Shown: in pieces, positions 1 through 12,530 of the stretch
Layout: every line of letters starts with the position of its first letter
How positions within the stretch are numbered: position 1 is the stretch's first letter
Assembly (NCBI RefSeq): GCF_045679555.1
Contig: NC_092092.1
Span: 15,868,735 to 15,932,734 of the forward strand
Source: Salvelinus alpinus
Taxonomy: Eukaryota > Chordata > Actinopteri > Salmoniformes > Salmonidae
Direction of reading: 5' to 3'
DNA length: 64,000 bases
The notes under the pieces: model-generated
What the model was told of the DNA's origin: nothing
The model's input: the letters and a program-made list of their open reading frames with translations, nothing else
Database searches by the model: none
Translations under genes and position numbers: made by a program

Positions 1-3000
1 CACTAACAGTCAGACCTGTCCTGTAATCTGTAACCCCACTAACAGTCAGACCTGTCCTGTAATCTGTAACTCCACTCTAACAGTCAGACCTGCCCTGTAA
101 TCTGTAACCCCCCTAACAGTCAGACCTGTCCTGTAATCTGTAACTCCACTCTAATAGTCAGACCTGTCCTGTAATCTGTAACCCCCCTAACAGTCAGACC
201 TGTCCTGTAATCTGTAACTCCACTCTAACAGTCAGACCTGCCCTGTAATCTGTAACTCCACTAACAGTCAGACCTGTCCTGTAATCTTTAACTCGAATCT
301 AACAGTCAGAACTGCCCTGTAATCTGTAACTCCACTAACAGTCAGACCTGTCCTGTAATCTTTAACTCCAATCTAACAGTCAGACCTGCCCTGTAATCTG
401 TAACCCCACTAACAGTCAGGCCTGCCCTGTAATCTGTAACTCCACTAACAGTCAGACCTGTCCTGTAATCTTTAACTCCAATCTAACAGTCAGGCCTGCC
501 CTGTAATCTGTAACTCCACTAACAGTCAGACCTGTCCTGTAATCTTTAACTCCAATCTAACAGTCAGACCTGCCCTGTAATCTGTAACCCCACTAACAGT
601 CAGGCCTGCCCTGTAATCTGTAACCCCACTAACAGTCAGACCTGCCCTGTAATCTGTAACTCCACTCTAACAGTCAGACCTGCCCTGTAATCTTTAACTC
701 CAATCTAACAGTCAGACCTGCCCTGTAATCTGTAACCCCACTAACAGTCAGACCTGCCCTGTAATCTGTAACTCCACTAACAGTCAGACCTGTCCTGTAA
801 TCTGTAACTCCACTCTAACAGTCAGGCCTGTCCTGTAATCTTTAACTCCAATCTAACAGTCAGACCTGCCCTGTAATCTGTAACCCCACTAACAGTCAGA
901 TCTGCCCTGTAATCTGTAACCCCACTAACAGTCAGGCCTGCCCTGTAATCTGTAACTCCACTAACAGTCAGACCTGCCCTGTAATCTGTAACCCCACTAA
1001 CAGTCAGACCTGCCCTGTAATCTGTAACCCCACTAACAGTCAGGCCTGCCCTGTAATCTGTAACTCCACTAACAGTCAGACCTGCCCTGTAATCTGTAAC
1101 TCCACTAACAGTCAGACCTGTCCTGTAATCTGTAACCCCACTAACAGTCAGGCCTGCCCTGTAATCTGTAACCCCACTAACAGTCAGACCTGCCCTGTAA
1201 TCTGTAACCCCACTAACAGTCAGACCTGCCCTGTAATCTGTAACCCCTCTAACAGTCAGACCTGCCCTGTAATCTTTAACTACAATCTAACAGTCAGACT
1301 TGCCCTGTAATCTGTAACTCCACTAACAGTCAGACCTGCCCTGTAATCTGTAACCCCACTAACAGTCAGACCTGCCCTGTAATCTGTAACCCCACTCTAA
1401 CAGTCAGACCTGTCCTGTAATCTGTAACCCCACTAACAGTCAGACCTGCCCTGTAATCTGTAACCCCACTAACAGTCAGACCTGCCCTGTAATCTGTAAC
1501 TCCACTAACAGTCAGACCTGCCCTGTAATCTGTAACCCCTCTAACAGTCAGACCTGCCCTGTAATCTTTAACTACAATCTAACAGTCAGACCTGCCCTGT
1601 AATCTGTAACTCCAATCTAACAGTCAGACCTGCCCTGTAATCTGTAACCCCACTCTAACAGTCAGACCTGCCCTGTAATCTGTAACTCCAATCTAACAGT
1701 CAGACCTGCCCTGTAATCTGTAACTCCAATCTAACAGTCAGACCTGCCCTGTAATCTGTAACCCTACTAACAGTCAGACCTGTCCTGTAATCTGTAACCC
1801 CACTCTAACAGTTAGACCTGCCCTGTAATCTGTAACCCCACTAACAGTCAGACCTGCCCTGTAATCTGTAACTCCAATCTAACAGTCAGACCTGCCCTGC
1901 AATCTGTAACTACAATCTAACAGTCAGACCTGCCCTGTAATCTGTAACTCCACTCTAACAGTCAGACCTGCCCTGTAATCTGTAACTCCAATCTAACAGT
2001 CAGACCTGCCCTGTAATCTGTAACCCCACTAACAGTCAGACCTGTCCTGTAATCTGTAACTCCACTAACAGTCAGACCTGCCCTGTAATCTGTAACTCCA
2101 CTCTAACAGTCAGACCTGCCCTGTAATCTGTAACCCCACTAACAGTCAGGCCTGTCCTGTAATCTGTAACCCCACTAACAGTCAGACCTGTCCTGTAATC
2201 TGTAACTCCACTCTAACAGTCAGGCCTGCCCTGTAATCTGTAACTCCACTCTAACAGTCAGACCTGCCCTGTAATCTGTAACCCCACTAACAGTCAGACC
2301 TGCCCTGTAATCTGTAACCCCACTCTAACAGTCAGACCTGTCCTGTAATCTGTAACCCCACTAACAGTCAGACCTGTCCTGTAATCTGTAACTCCACTAA
2401 CAGTCAGACCTGCCCTGTAATCTGTAACTCCACTCTAACAGTCAGACCTGTCCTGTAATCTGTAACCCCACTAACAGTCAGGCCTGACCTGTAATCTGTA
2501 ACTCCACTCTAACAGTCAGACCTGCCCTGTAATCTGTAACCCCACTAACAGTCAGACCTGCCCTGTAATCTGTAACCCCACTCTAACAGTCAGACCTGTC
2601 CTGTAATCTGTAACCCCACTAACAGTCAGACCTGCCCTGTAATCTGTAACCCCACTAACAGTCAGACCTGCCCTGTAATCTGTAACTCCACTAACAGTCA
2701 GACCTGCCCTGTAATCTGTAACCCCTCTAACAGTCAGACCTGCCCTGTAATCTTTAACTACAATCTAACAGTCAGACCTGCCCTGTAATCTGTAACTCCA
2801 ATCTAACAGTCAGACCTGCCCTGTAATCTGTAACCCCACTCTAACAGTCAGACCTGCCCTGTAATCTGTAACTCCAATCTAACAGTCAGACCTGCCCTGT
2901 AATCTGTAACTCCAATCTAACAGTCAGACCTGCCCTGTAATCTGTAACCCTACTAACAGTCAGACCTGTCCTGTAATCTGTAACCCCACTCTAACAGTTA

Positions 3001-4275
3001 GACCTGCCCTGTAATCTGTAACCCCACTAACAGTCAGACCTGCCCTGTAATCTGTAACTCCAATCTAACAGTCAGACCTGCCCTGCAATCTGTAACTACA
3101 ATCTAACAGTCAGACCTGCCCTGTAATCTGTAACTCCACTCTAACAGTCAGACCTGCCCTGTAATCTGTAACTCCAATCTAACAGTCAGACCTGCCCTGT
3201 AATCTGTAACCCCACTAACAGTCAGACCTGTCCTGTAATCTGTAACTCCACTAACAGTCAGACCTGCCCTGTAATCTGTAACTCCACTCTAACAGTCAGA
3301 CCTGCCCTGTAATCTGTAACCCCACTAACAGTCAGGCCTGTCCTGTAATCTGTAACCCCACTAACAGTCAGACCTGCCCTGTAATCTGTAACTCCAATCT
3401 AACAGTCAGACCTGCCCTGTAATCTGTAACCCCACTAACAGTCAGACCTGTCCTGTAATCTGTAACTCCACTCTAACAGTCAGACCTGCCCTGTAATCTG
3501 TAACTCCAATCTAACAGTCAGACCTGCCCTGTAATCTGTAACCCCACTAACAGTCAGACCTGTCCTGTAATCTGTAACTCCACTAACAGTCAGACCTGCC
3601 CTGTAATCTGTAACTCCACTCTAACAGTCAGACCTGTCCTGTAATCTGTAACCCCACTAACAGTCAGGCCTGCCCTGTAATCTGTAACTCCACTCTAACA
3701 GTCAGACCTTCCCTGTAATCTGTAACTCCACTAACAGTCAGACCTGTCCTGTAATCTGTAACTCCACTCTAACAGTCAGACCTATCCTGTAATCTGTAAC
3801 TCCACTCTAACAGTCAGACCTGCCCTGTAATCTGTAACTCCACTAACAGTCAGACCTGTCCTGTAATCTGTAACCCCACTAACAGTCAGACCTGCCCTGT
3901 AATCTGTAACTCCCCTCTAACAGTCAGGCCTGCCCTGTAATCTGTAACTCCACTCTAACAGTCAGACCTGCCCTGTAATCTGTAACCCCACTAACAGTCA
4001 GACCTGTCCTGTAATCTGTAACCCCACTAACAGTCAGACCTGCCCTGTAATCTGTAACTCCACTAACAGTCAGGCCTGCCCTGTAATCTGTAACTCCACT
4101 AACAGTCAGACCTGCCCTGTAATCTGTAACCCCACTAACAGTCAGACCTGTCCTGTAATCTGTAACTCCACTCTAACAGTCAGACCTGTCCTGTAATCTG
4201 TAACCCCACTAACAGTCAGACCTGTCCTGTAATCTGTAACTCCACTAACAGTCAGACCTGTCCTGTAATCTGTAA
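1..4275. repeat. minisatellite, 36/38-bp unit, about 115 copies
   Basis: This tandem array fills the left edge and runs off the window. The unit core is ctaacagtcagacctg followed by a cctgtaatctgtaac block. Units come in a 36-bp form and a 38-bp form with an extra dinucleotide (actctaac or atctaac). Variants with tttaac or tacaatc recur in a fixed order, which shows larger block duplication inside the array. I see no gene in it. Confidence 0.97.
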
Positions 4276-4420
4276 AGGTCCTTAAGTGCTACCTGTCCTT
4301 TGTCAGACCTGTCCTGTTTAATGTACTGCTAGCCCACCCAGCTGGAGGGGTTTCTGAGGTGATAGACAATAGCCGATACTGCAGTAAGATCATATTGTAT
4401 GTAGGAGTGTCTTTCCACAG
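4276..4420. other. unique spacer between arrays
   Basis: Short non-repetitive sequence between two arrays. It ends in a pyrimidine-rich ctttccacag on the plus strand, which looks like a 3' splice site directly before the next array. I cannot assign any gene to it. Confidence 0.4.
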
Positions 4421-4780
4421 GTGTCAACAGCACCTACAGAGGTCCACTACAGGTGTGTCAACAGCACCTACAGAGGTCCACTACAGGTGTGTCAACAGCA
4501 CCTACAGAGGTTCTCTACAGGTGTGTCAACAGCACCTACAGAGGTCCACTACAGGTGTGTCAACAGCACCTACAGAGGTTCTCTACAGGTGTGTCAACAG
4601 CACCTACAGAGGTCCTCTACAGGTGTGTCAACAGCACCTACAGAGGTCCTCTACAGGTGTGTCAACAGCACCTACAGAGGTCCACTACAGGTGTGTCAAC
4701 AGCACCTACAGAGGTTCTCTACAGGTGTGTCAACAGCACCTACAGAGGTCCTCTACAGGTGTGTCAACAGCACCTACAGA
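4421..4780. repeat. minisatellite, 34-bp unit, about 10 copies
   Basis: The unit contains gtgtgtcaacagcacctaca and ends in ctctacag or ccactacag. On the plus strand each unit therefore carries an acceptor-like CTACAG/GTGTG. Several frames stay open across it, but the translations are only the repeated unit and I do not call a gene. Confidence 0.95.
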
Positions 4781-4915
4781 AGCGGTGAAAAACTCCATCC
4801 ATTTCTATGGCCTCACCTCTATTACCTCTGAGAGAAGTGAAGGAAGAAACGATATAACACTGTATATGTGTAACCATGGTTACGGCCTGACTAGGGCCTG
4901 CCAAGTTAAACAGAG
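4759..4915 (+). other. possible unassigned exon at the end of the array
   Basis: Sequence from the last ctctacag acceptor-like site to a cagag/gtaaac donor-like site is open in one frame for about 52 residues. The peptide includes HFYGLTSITSERSEG and NHGYGLTRACQVKQ. I do not recognise the protein. The splice-like edges and the resemblance to the memo1 acceptor arrays are the only support, so chance remains likely. Confidence 0.15.
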
Positions 4916-7152
4916 GTAAACTCCATATCACTCCCCGGGTGGGTCGATCACACACACCTCCAACCCACTGGGTTGGGTCACACCCTAAACTCCATATCAC
5001 TCCCCGGGTGGGTCGATCACACACACCTCCAACCCACTGGGTTGGGTCACACCCTAAACTCCATATCACTCCCCGGGTGGGTCGATCACACACACCTCCA
5101 ACCCACTGGGTTGGGTCACACCCTAAACTCCATATCACTCCCCGGGTGGGTCGATCACACACACCTCCAACCCACTGGGTCACACCCTAAACTCCATATC
5201 ACTCCCCGGTGGGTCGATCACACACACCTCCAACCCACTGGGTCACACCCTAAACTCCATATCACTCCCCGGTGGGTCGATCACACACACCTCCAACCCA
5301 CTGGGTCACACCCTAAACTCCATATCACTCCCCGGTGGGTCGATCACACACACCTCCAACCCACTGGGTCACACCCTAAACTCCATATCACTCCCCGGTG
5401 GGTCGATCACACACACCTCCAACCCACTGGGTCACACCCTAAACTCCATATCACTCCCCGGTGGGTCGATCACACACACCTCCAACCCACTGGGTCACAC
5501 CCTAAACTCCATATCACTCCCCGGTGGGTCGATCACACACACCTCCAACCCACTGGGTCACACCCTAAACTCCATATCACTCCCCGGTGGGTCGATCACA
5601 CACACCTCCAACCCACTGGGTCACACCCTAAACTCCATATCACTCCCCGGTGGGTCGATCACACACACCTCCAACCCACTGGGTCACACCCTAAACTCCA
5701 TATCACTCCCCGGTGGGTCGATCACACACACCTCCAACCCACTGGGTCACACCCTAAACTCCATATCACTCCCCGGTGGGTCGATCACACACACCTCCAA
5801 CCCACTGGGTCACACCCTAAACTCCATATCACTCCCCGGTGGGTCGATCACACACACCTCCAACCCACTGGGTCACACCCTAAACTCCATATCACTCCCC
5901 GGTGGGTCGATCACACACACCTCCAACCCACTGGGTCACACCCTAAACTCCATATCACTCCCCGGTGGGTCGATCACACACACCTCCAACCCACTGGGTC
6001 ACACCCTAAACTCCATATCACTCCCCGGTGGGTCGATCACACACACCTCCAACCCACTGGGTCACACCCTAAACTCCATATCACTCCCCGGTGGGTCGAT
6101 CACACACACCTCCAACCCACTGGGTCACACCCTAAACTCCATATCACTCCCCGGGTGGGTCGATCACACACACCTCCAACCCACTGGGTCACACCCTAAA
6201 CTCCATATCACTCCCCGGTGGGTCGATCACACACACCTCCAACCCACTGGGTCACACCCTAAACTCCATATCACTCCCCGGTGGGTCGATCACACACACC
6301 TCCAACCCACTGGGTCACACCCTAAACTCCATATCACTCCCCGGTGGGTCGATCACACACACCTCCAACCCACTGGGTCACACCCTAAACTCCATATCAC
6401 TCCCCGGGTGGGTCGATCACACACACCTCCAACCCACTGGGTCACACCCTAAACTCCATATCACTCCCCGGGTGGGTCGATCACACACACCTCCAACCCA
6501 CTGGGTTGGGTCACACCCTAAACTCCATATCACTCCCCGGGTGGGTCGATCACACACACCTCTAACCCACTGGGTCACACCCTAAACTCCATATCACTCC
6601 CCGGTGGGTCGATCACACACACCTCCAACCCACTGGGTCACACCCTAAACTCCATATCACTCCCCGGTGGGTCGATCACACACACCTCCAACCCACTGGG
6701 TCACACCCTAAACTCCATATCACTCCCCGGTGGGTCGATCACACACACCTCCAACCCACTGGGTCACACCCTAAACTCCATATCACTCCCCGGTGGGTCG
6801 ATCACACACACCTCCAACCCACTGGGTCACACCCTAAACTCCATATCACTCCCCGGTGGGTCGATCACACACACCTCCAACCCACTGGGTCACACCCTAA
6901 ACTCCATATCACTCCCCGGTGGGTCGATCACACACACCTCCAACCCACTGGGTCACACCCTAAACTCCATATCACTCCCCGGTGGGTCGATCACACACAC
7001 CTCCAACCCACTGGGTCACACCCTAAACTCCATATCACTCCCCGGTGGGTCGATCACACACACCTCCAACCCACTGGGTCACACCCTAAACTCCATATCA
7101 CTCCCCGGGTGGGTCGATCACACACACCTCCAACCCACTGGGTCACACCCTA
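4916..7152. repeat. minisatellite, 63-bp unit, about 35 copies
   Basis: Very homogeneous array. The unit contains aaactccatatcactccccg, then gtgggtcgatcacacacacc and caacccactgggtcacaccc. A few units at the left end and near 6500 carry an extra gttgg or an extra g. Since 63 is divisible by three, a frame of about 400 codons stays open, but it is only the repeated unit. Confidence 0.97.
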
Positions 7153-7227
7153 GTTGTAGCAACAGAGGCACCATGTCCCAACGAGTCCTGTTTTTATTCT
7201 GTCTCCTCCCACACTGGCTTTCTCCTA

Positions 7228-7312
7228 CCTTAGAGTCCCAAATGGCTCCCTATTCCCAATGGGCCCTGGTCAAACGTAGTGCACTAGATAGGGAATAGGG
7301 TGCCTATTGGGG
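7228..7312. repeat. dispersed salmonid-type repeat fragment
   Basis: Contains cccaaatggctccctattcc and agtgcactagatagggaata. The same family recurs at 17108-17232, 17345-17405, 43358-43450 and 44840-44880. The family is common in salmonid DNA in my experience; I cannot name it with certainty. Confidence 0.6.
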
Positions 7313-7369
7313 ACACACCCCTAGAAGGCAGAGACCGTCTCCATGACATGATGACACACATTCTAGATG

Positions 7370-7789
7370 TCCGTCTCCATGACAACTGAATTCCCACACT
7401 GTCTGCATTTAGGACCGTCTCCATGACAACTGAATTCCCCCACTGTCTGCATTTAGGACCGTCTCCATGACAACTGAATTCCCACACTGTCTGCATTTAG
7501 GACCGTCTCCATGACAACTGAATTCCCCCACTGTCTGCATTTAGGACCGTCTCCATGACAACTGAATTCCCCCACTATCTGCATTTAGGACCGTCTCCAT
7601 GACAACTGAATTCCCACACTGTCTGCATTTAGGACCGTTTCCATGACAACTGAATTCCCACACTGTCTGCATTTAGGACCGTCTCCATGACAACTGAATT
7701 CCCACACTGTCTGCATTTAGGACCGTCTCCATGACAACTGAATTCCCACACTGTCTGCATTTAGGACCGTCTCCATGACAACTGAATTG
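7370..7789. repeat. minisatellite, 44-bp unit, about 9-10 copies
   Basis: The unit contains gaccgtctccatgacaactg followed by aattcccacactgtctgcat. The array ends in a perfect hairpin where the unit end meets its own inverse (CTCCATGACAA at 7771-7781 and TTGTCATGGAG at 7787-7797, 5-nt loop). No gene is visible. Confidence 0.95.
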
Positions 7790-7863
7790 TCATGGAGGGA
7801 GGGAGGGGGACTGATTCCAGTGCTGATTGACTGACTGTTGATCAGATCAAACTTGATAACATT

Positions 7864-8264
7864 GATTGAATGGTAGGAGTGGTATTGTTATGTGGTTTTA
7901 TGATGATGAGGTGATTGAATGGTAGGAGTGGTATTGTTATGTGGTTTTATGATGATGAGGTGATTGAATGGTAGGAGTGGTATTGTTATGTGGTTTTATG
8001 ATGATGAGGTGATTGAATGGTAGGAGTGGTATTGTTATGTGGTTTTATGATGATGAGGTGATTGAATGGTAGGAGTGGTATTGTTATGTGGTTTTATGAT
8101 GGTGAGGTGATTGAATGGTAGGAGTGGTATTGTTATGTGGTTTTATGATGGAGGTGATTGAATGGTAGGAGTGGTATTGTTATGTGGTTTTATGATGATG
8201 AGGTGATTGAATGGTAGGAGTGGTATTGTTATGTGGTTTTATGATGATGAGGTGATTGAATGGT
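7864..8264. repeat. minisatellite, about 49-bp unit, 8 copies
   Basis: The unit is gattgaatggtaggagtgg followed by tattgttatgtggttttatg and a gatgatgaggt tail. One unit lacks a trinucleotide of the tail. Confidence 0.95.
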
Positions 8265-8990
8265 ATTATGATGACTAAAACAGACAGACCTTGACAGTTC
8301 CAGCTCTTAGCAAGCAGATCGACATCATTGTGCTCTTAAATAATCTACTTTGCACGCAGTATTGCCAAGGATAAATAGATAGATATGTATCGGGTCTTGG
8401 TCCTATGTGCAGATGTGGATAAAGGTTGTGACTGTATGGTTTTATAGTTATATGTTTTAGTAATACAGTTTATAGTTATATAGTTGTGCAATGGTTTAGT
8501 CTATGTAGTGAGTCTATGTAGTGTGGATAAAGGTTATGACTGTATGGTTTTATAGTTATATATTTGTATAATGGTTTAGTCTATTTAGACCTGTGGTGCT
8601 GTAATGAAGGTAATTCACTGGTTTGGATCAGGCTTGAAGGACTAAAGATTCAGCTCGAGGACACAAAGATCTGGTTTGAATCCCCAAAGATCTGGTTTGA
8701 ATCCCCAAAGATCTGGTTTGAATCCCCAAATATCCATCTTGAAATGTGCACAGATGGCTAGATGCAACTTTCGCTTTGATCTCAAAACAATCTACTCACG
8801 ACCGCTAATGCTGTAAACACAGTCCAGTTCAACGTGAACGGCACAGATCCATATATGGCAATGGTCTATTTGCATATAGGCCTACTGCAGCTCTGATTGG
8901 TTATGCCACACCGGTCTGTGTAGAGTACGGGCTGCGTAGTGTGTGTCTATACACTGGCATCCTACTCCAATGCATTCGGCCTACAACAAA
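8265..8990. other. gene-free sequence with short repeats
   Basis: No gene is visible. It includes a partly repeated ataaaggtt(g/a)tgactgtatgg segment (about 8418 and 8526) and three direct copies of a 21-bp motif containing gatctggtttgaatccccaa around 8670-8730. Confidence 0.5.
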
Positions 8991-10758
8991 ATCTGAACAG
9001 AGAAAGTGAAATATTCCTTGATATTAAAATTGACCCAAGCCACTAATAACAATAACCCAAGCCTATTGATACACTGTCCTACTCATTCATTACTGCTGCA
9101 GTGCTTGTTGTAGCGTTTTATGGCTTAATCTCTACAGAATTTGTGTCCCTAAATCGGGACAGTTGTTGCTCAATATGGGATAATGTGATTAACATGAAGT
9201 CAATGTCCCTTTCCGGGACATTGACATGTCTTATATGGGCAGAAAGCTTAAATTATTGTTCATCTAAATGTAGTGTCCAATTTACAGCAGCTTTTAGAGC
9301 AAAAGAAATACCATGCTATTGTTTGAGGATAGTGCACAACAACAAAACACTTTTATCACGGCAACTGGTTTGATACATGCACCTCTGAAGGTAAATAATG
9401 TACTTACATTCAGTAATCTGGCTCTGATTCGTCATCCTGAGGGTCCCAGAGATAAAATGTAGTGTAGTTTTATTCGATAAAATAAACTTTTATATTCAAA
9501 TGTAGGAACTGGGTTCTACAGTTTGACCCCACTGCTGTCTCTGGCTCCACACCCACCCTGCACAGGTGGGAAGCTAATGATCCATCATGTATGACATTCC
9601 TAGGAGTGTGTACATTTAAAAATATTACCATAGCATTTTTGTATGTTCTCTATAGCTATGTACTTGAAAAATGTATCAATTGACCAATTCAGCACATTTG
9701 GGCGAACTCGTATCGGACACCTGGCAGACCTGATACAAAATATTGTTTTGTGATGTAATTCTTCAATGGATCAGTCTGAAACTTTGATGCCATCTTGTGG
9801 ACAACATCTGAATTACACATCACTGTCTGGCCTTTCCTCATTCAAAGATGATGCAACAAAAATAAAACGCATGTTTTTTTGTTTGTATTATCTTTTACCA
9901 CATCTAATGTGTTATATTCTCCTACATTCATTTTAGATTTCCAGACAATTCTAAATGTTTCCTTTCAAATGGTACCAATAATATGCATATCCTTGCTTCA
10001 GGGCCGGAGCTACAGGCAGTTAGATTTGGGTTTGTCATTTTAGGCGGACATTTAAAAAAAAGGGTCCTATCCTTAAGAGGTTTTTAATACAAAGTCTTGA
10101 CAGTGCTAAATAAGTAACTTTAACATGAAGTCACTCATAAAAACAGCACCTCTTTGCCTTATTCGTTGACAGTCTCTCTCTAGTCGTGGTTTTAAACCTA
10201 TTGAAATCTCACAGTATCAACTTTTCTGAAGCTTTCTTTTATGCTTGCTACATTACTGCAGACACGGTCATCTGAGCCATCCGATTGGCTAGCGGTAAAC
10301 CTATAGTGCACTTGATTTGCTCTCTGGGCCATCAGGAAGGTAGAGTTTTTACCTTCAGACACATTAAATGGTTAAAAACGGCAACAGTTTGCCTACCCGG
10401 TGCGCAGGGCAGCGAATCGGGTGCACCTACTGTCAACAGCTCGGGACGAATAAAGAAAATTAAAAAAGAAACACAAGGCTTTATCGTTGTGTTTTTCACA
10501 TAAATGTTTAGAGATCGACTAGGAATGCCTCGTGGTCAACTGGTTGGTGACCACTGCTTTAGAAAGTTGAGTGAAGTTCAATCTCATGCTTCTCTCTGTG
10601 GGCTGATATTTATTCTGTGGGGCAGTCCTGGGGGAGCTGCATCAGTCTCGGGCTACTGCGCGCCCCGCGCCCAACTTAGAGGGAACATTTGTCAGATGTT
10701 AAAAGGCTGCTGGTGAAAGGGTGAGGTACATAGAAATGTAATTCTTAATGGGTACACT
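8991..10758. other. AT-rich sequence, probably old transposon remnants
   Basis: I see no convincing gene. The segment around 9420-9540 (ctgagggtcccagagataaa and aggaactgggttctacagtt) resembles sequence repeated many times in salmonid genomes, so a decayed DNA element is likely. The segment 10280-10700 also looks like an interspersed repeat. Short open frames here have no family signature. Confidence 0.35.
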
Positions 10759-10774
10759 CAATATGGCCGCCGGT

Positions 10775-11490
10775 TGTCGTGGAAAATCATTTCAAATACA
10801 ACGCTTATCAGAACTTGTAAATTCAAACATGCTCTTTATTACAACTGTACAGCCAACTGGCATGTCCCCGCGGGACACACCCCGCGGAACACACACCGCT
10901 TCCCAACCCCGGTTCCAACATTTATACATAAATAGCATATGGGTCCACCCCATATGCAAATAAGCATACTTCCCCTAATTCTTCCTGCCATCCTTATCTT
11001 TTTAGTTCAGGCTTCCTGCTTGTTCACGCCTACTAACGCCCATTATCTGCTTTCAGTTAAATTATAATAGTGGCCAGACCCATGCTTGTCTTAAAAATAA
11101 TATATGTCCCTCTATACCCTAGGCCTATGACTCAACCCTGTATTTAATTCAATGCCCCAGCATGTTCTCTGGTATGTCCTTATTGGAATTGGCAGACTCT
11201 ATGTCTCTTCTTATCATTAGTGTCCAGTTGCCTTAGGCATATTTCTCTGGTATGTGTGCTTTTAGTGGAATGTGTAGACTATAAGTCTAGTGTGTCCAAT
11301 TGTTTTAGGTGCCCATGTGTCTGGTCAGTCTGTCAGCACAATGGAGAAAATAAGAGGGCCAGAACGTCCCTTAGTATATCTCCATTACCACAGTCTCATG
11401 ATCAACGTGAACATGTGGTTCGTTACTTTAATGTTCAGCTGTCTTATGTCTTTATATGTTATCCATGTGTCTTATGTTACTACTACAATG
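10775..11490 (-). mobile_element. solo-LTR-like insertion
   Basis: The segment begins with ttgtcgtgg and ends with ctactacaa, giving TTGT...ACAA ends. It separates two pieces of a local 43-bp repeat (actcaatatggccgccggt on the left at about 10753, intact units on the right at 11492-11601). On the minus strand an AATAAAG lies near the end, as in an LTR. No clear 4-6 bp target duplication is seen, so a non-LTR or DNA element is also possible. Confidence 0.4.
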
Positions 11491-11491
11491 T

Positions 11492-11601
11492 CCACCCATC
11501 ACAGACCCATTGGTACACTCAATATGGCCGCCGGTCCACCCATCACAGACCCATTGGTACACTCAATATGGCCGCCGGTCCACCCATCACAGACCCATTG
11601 A
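11492..11601. repeat. 43-bp direct repeat, about 2.5 copies
   Basis: The unit contains tccacccatcacagacccat and actcaatatggccgccggt. A diverged partial unit lies on the other side of the LTR-like insertion at about 10748-10775. Confidence 0.85.
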
Positions 11602-11784
11602 CTTGAACGAGAACCCTCGTTCTATGGAATAGCCCAAAACACATGACATTGGCCTGTCTTTCATGCAGACGGGTTTGGCAGGATGAAGTTCTCTCTTGGG
11701 CTGTCCTCTCACGAAGGGTTAGAGATAGGGGTCGGAAACAAATCTAATTATATTTGTCACACGCTTCGTAAACATCAGGTGTAG

Positions 11785-11960
11785 ACTAACAGTTTACTTA
11801 CGGGCCCTTCACAACAATGCAGAGAGAAACAAAGAAAGAATAGAAAAATAAAAACCCAAGGAATAAATACACAACAAGTAATGATAACTTGGCTATATAC
11901 ACAGGGTACCAGTACTGAGTCCATGTGCAGGGGTGTGAGGTAATTGAGGTAGATATATAC
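11785..11960. repeat. dispersed repeat fragment
   Basis: Contains cttacgggcccttcacaaca, gataacttggctatatacac and ggtgtgaggtaattgaggta, strings I know as parts of an abundant salmonid repeat. No intact coding frame is present. Family assignment is from memory and not certain. Confidence 0.5.
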
Positions 11961-11964
11961 AGTG

Positions 11965-12080
11965 CAGAGGCCCTCTGTAGAGATGGGAGAACCTTCCAGA
12001 AGGACAACCATCTCTGCAGCACTCCACCAATCAGGCCTTCATGGTAGAGAGGCCAGACGGAAGTCACTCCTCAGAAATTG
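11965..12080 (+). pseudogene. Tc1-like transposase fragment
   Basis: A short plus-strand frame reads MGEPSRRTTISAALHQSGLH and then GREARRKSLL. The run xSGLxGRxARRKPLL is typical of the second helix-turn-helix region of fish Tc1 transposases. The catalytic part is missing, so this is a dead fragment. Confidence 0.7.
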
Positions 12081-12250
12081 TGCAATAAATAGGGAGCCAT
12101 TTCAGATGTTCACCAAGATCAATATAATCTCAGAAACCGGAAATCTGGCTCGGTTTCTGTAAATAGTGTCTGGACTGGTTTACAGGAGACTGATCTGCAG
12201 TCACTCCCTACATTTGAGGGTCCTGTAAACCTGTCATGACTGGTTTACAG

Positions 12251-12530
12251 GACTGTTAAAGTATGAAGCTCTCTTGGTCTGTCATCACAGACAAAGTATG
12301 ATGGTCTCTTGGTCTGTCATCACACTGTTAAAGTATGATGGTCTCTTGGTCTGTCATCACAGACTGTTAAAGTATGATGGTCTCTTGGTCTGTCATCACA
12401 GACTGTTAAAGTATGACGCTCTCTTGGTCTGTCATCACAGACAAAGTATGAAGCTCTCTTGGTCTGTCATCACAGACAAAGTAGGAAGCTCTCTTGGTCT
12501 GTCATCACAGACAAAGTAGGAAGCAGCTGC
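12251..12530. repeat. minisatellite, about 32-38-bp units, 8 copies
   Basis: Units contain ctcttggtctgtcatcacag followed by either a short (acaaagta) or a longer (actgttaaagta) linker. The two unit lengths are interleaved. Confidence 0.9.

Noticed and set aside
4973-6199. Open frame of about 408 codons
   Set aside because: It consists only of the 63-bp array; the unit length is divisible by three. No domain, signal or non-repeat flank.
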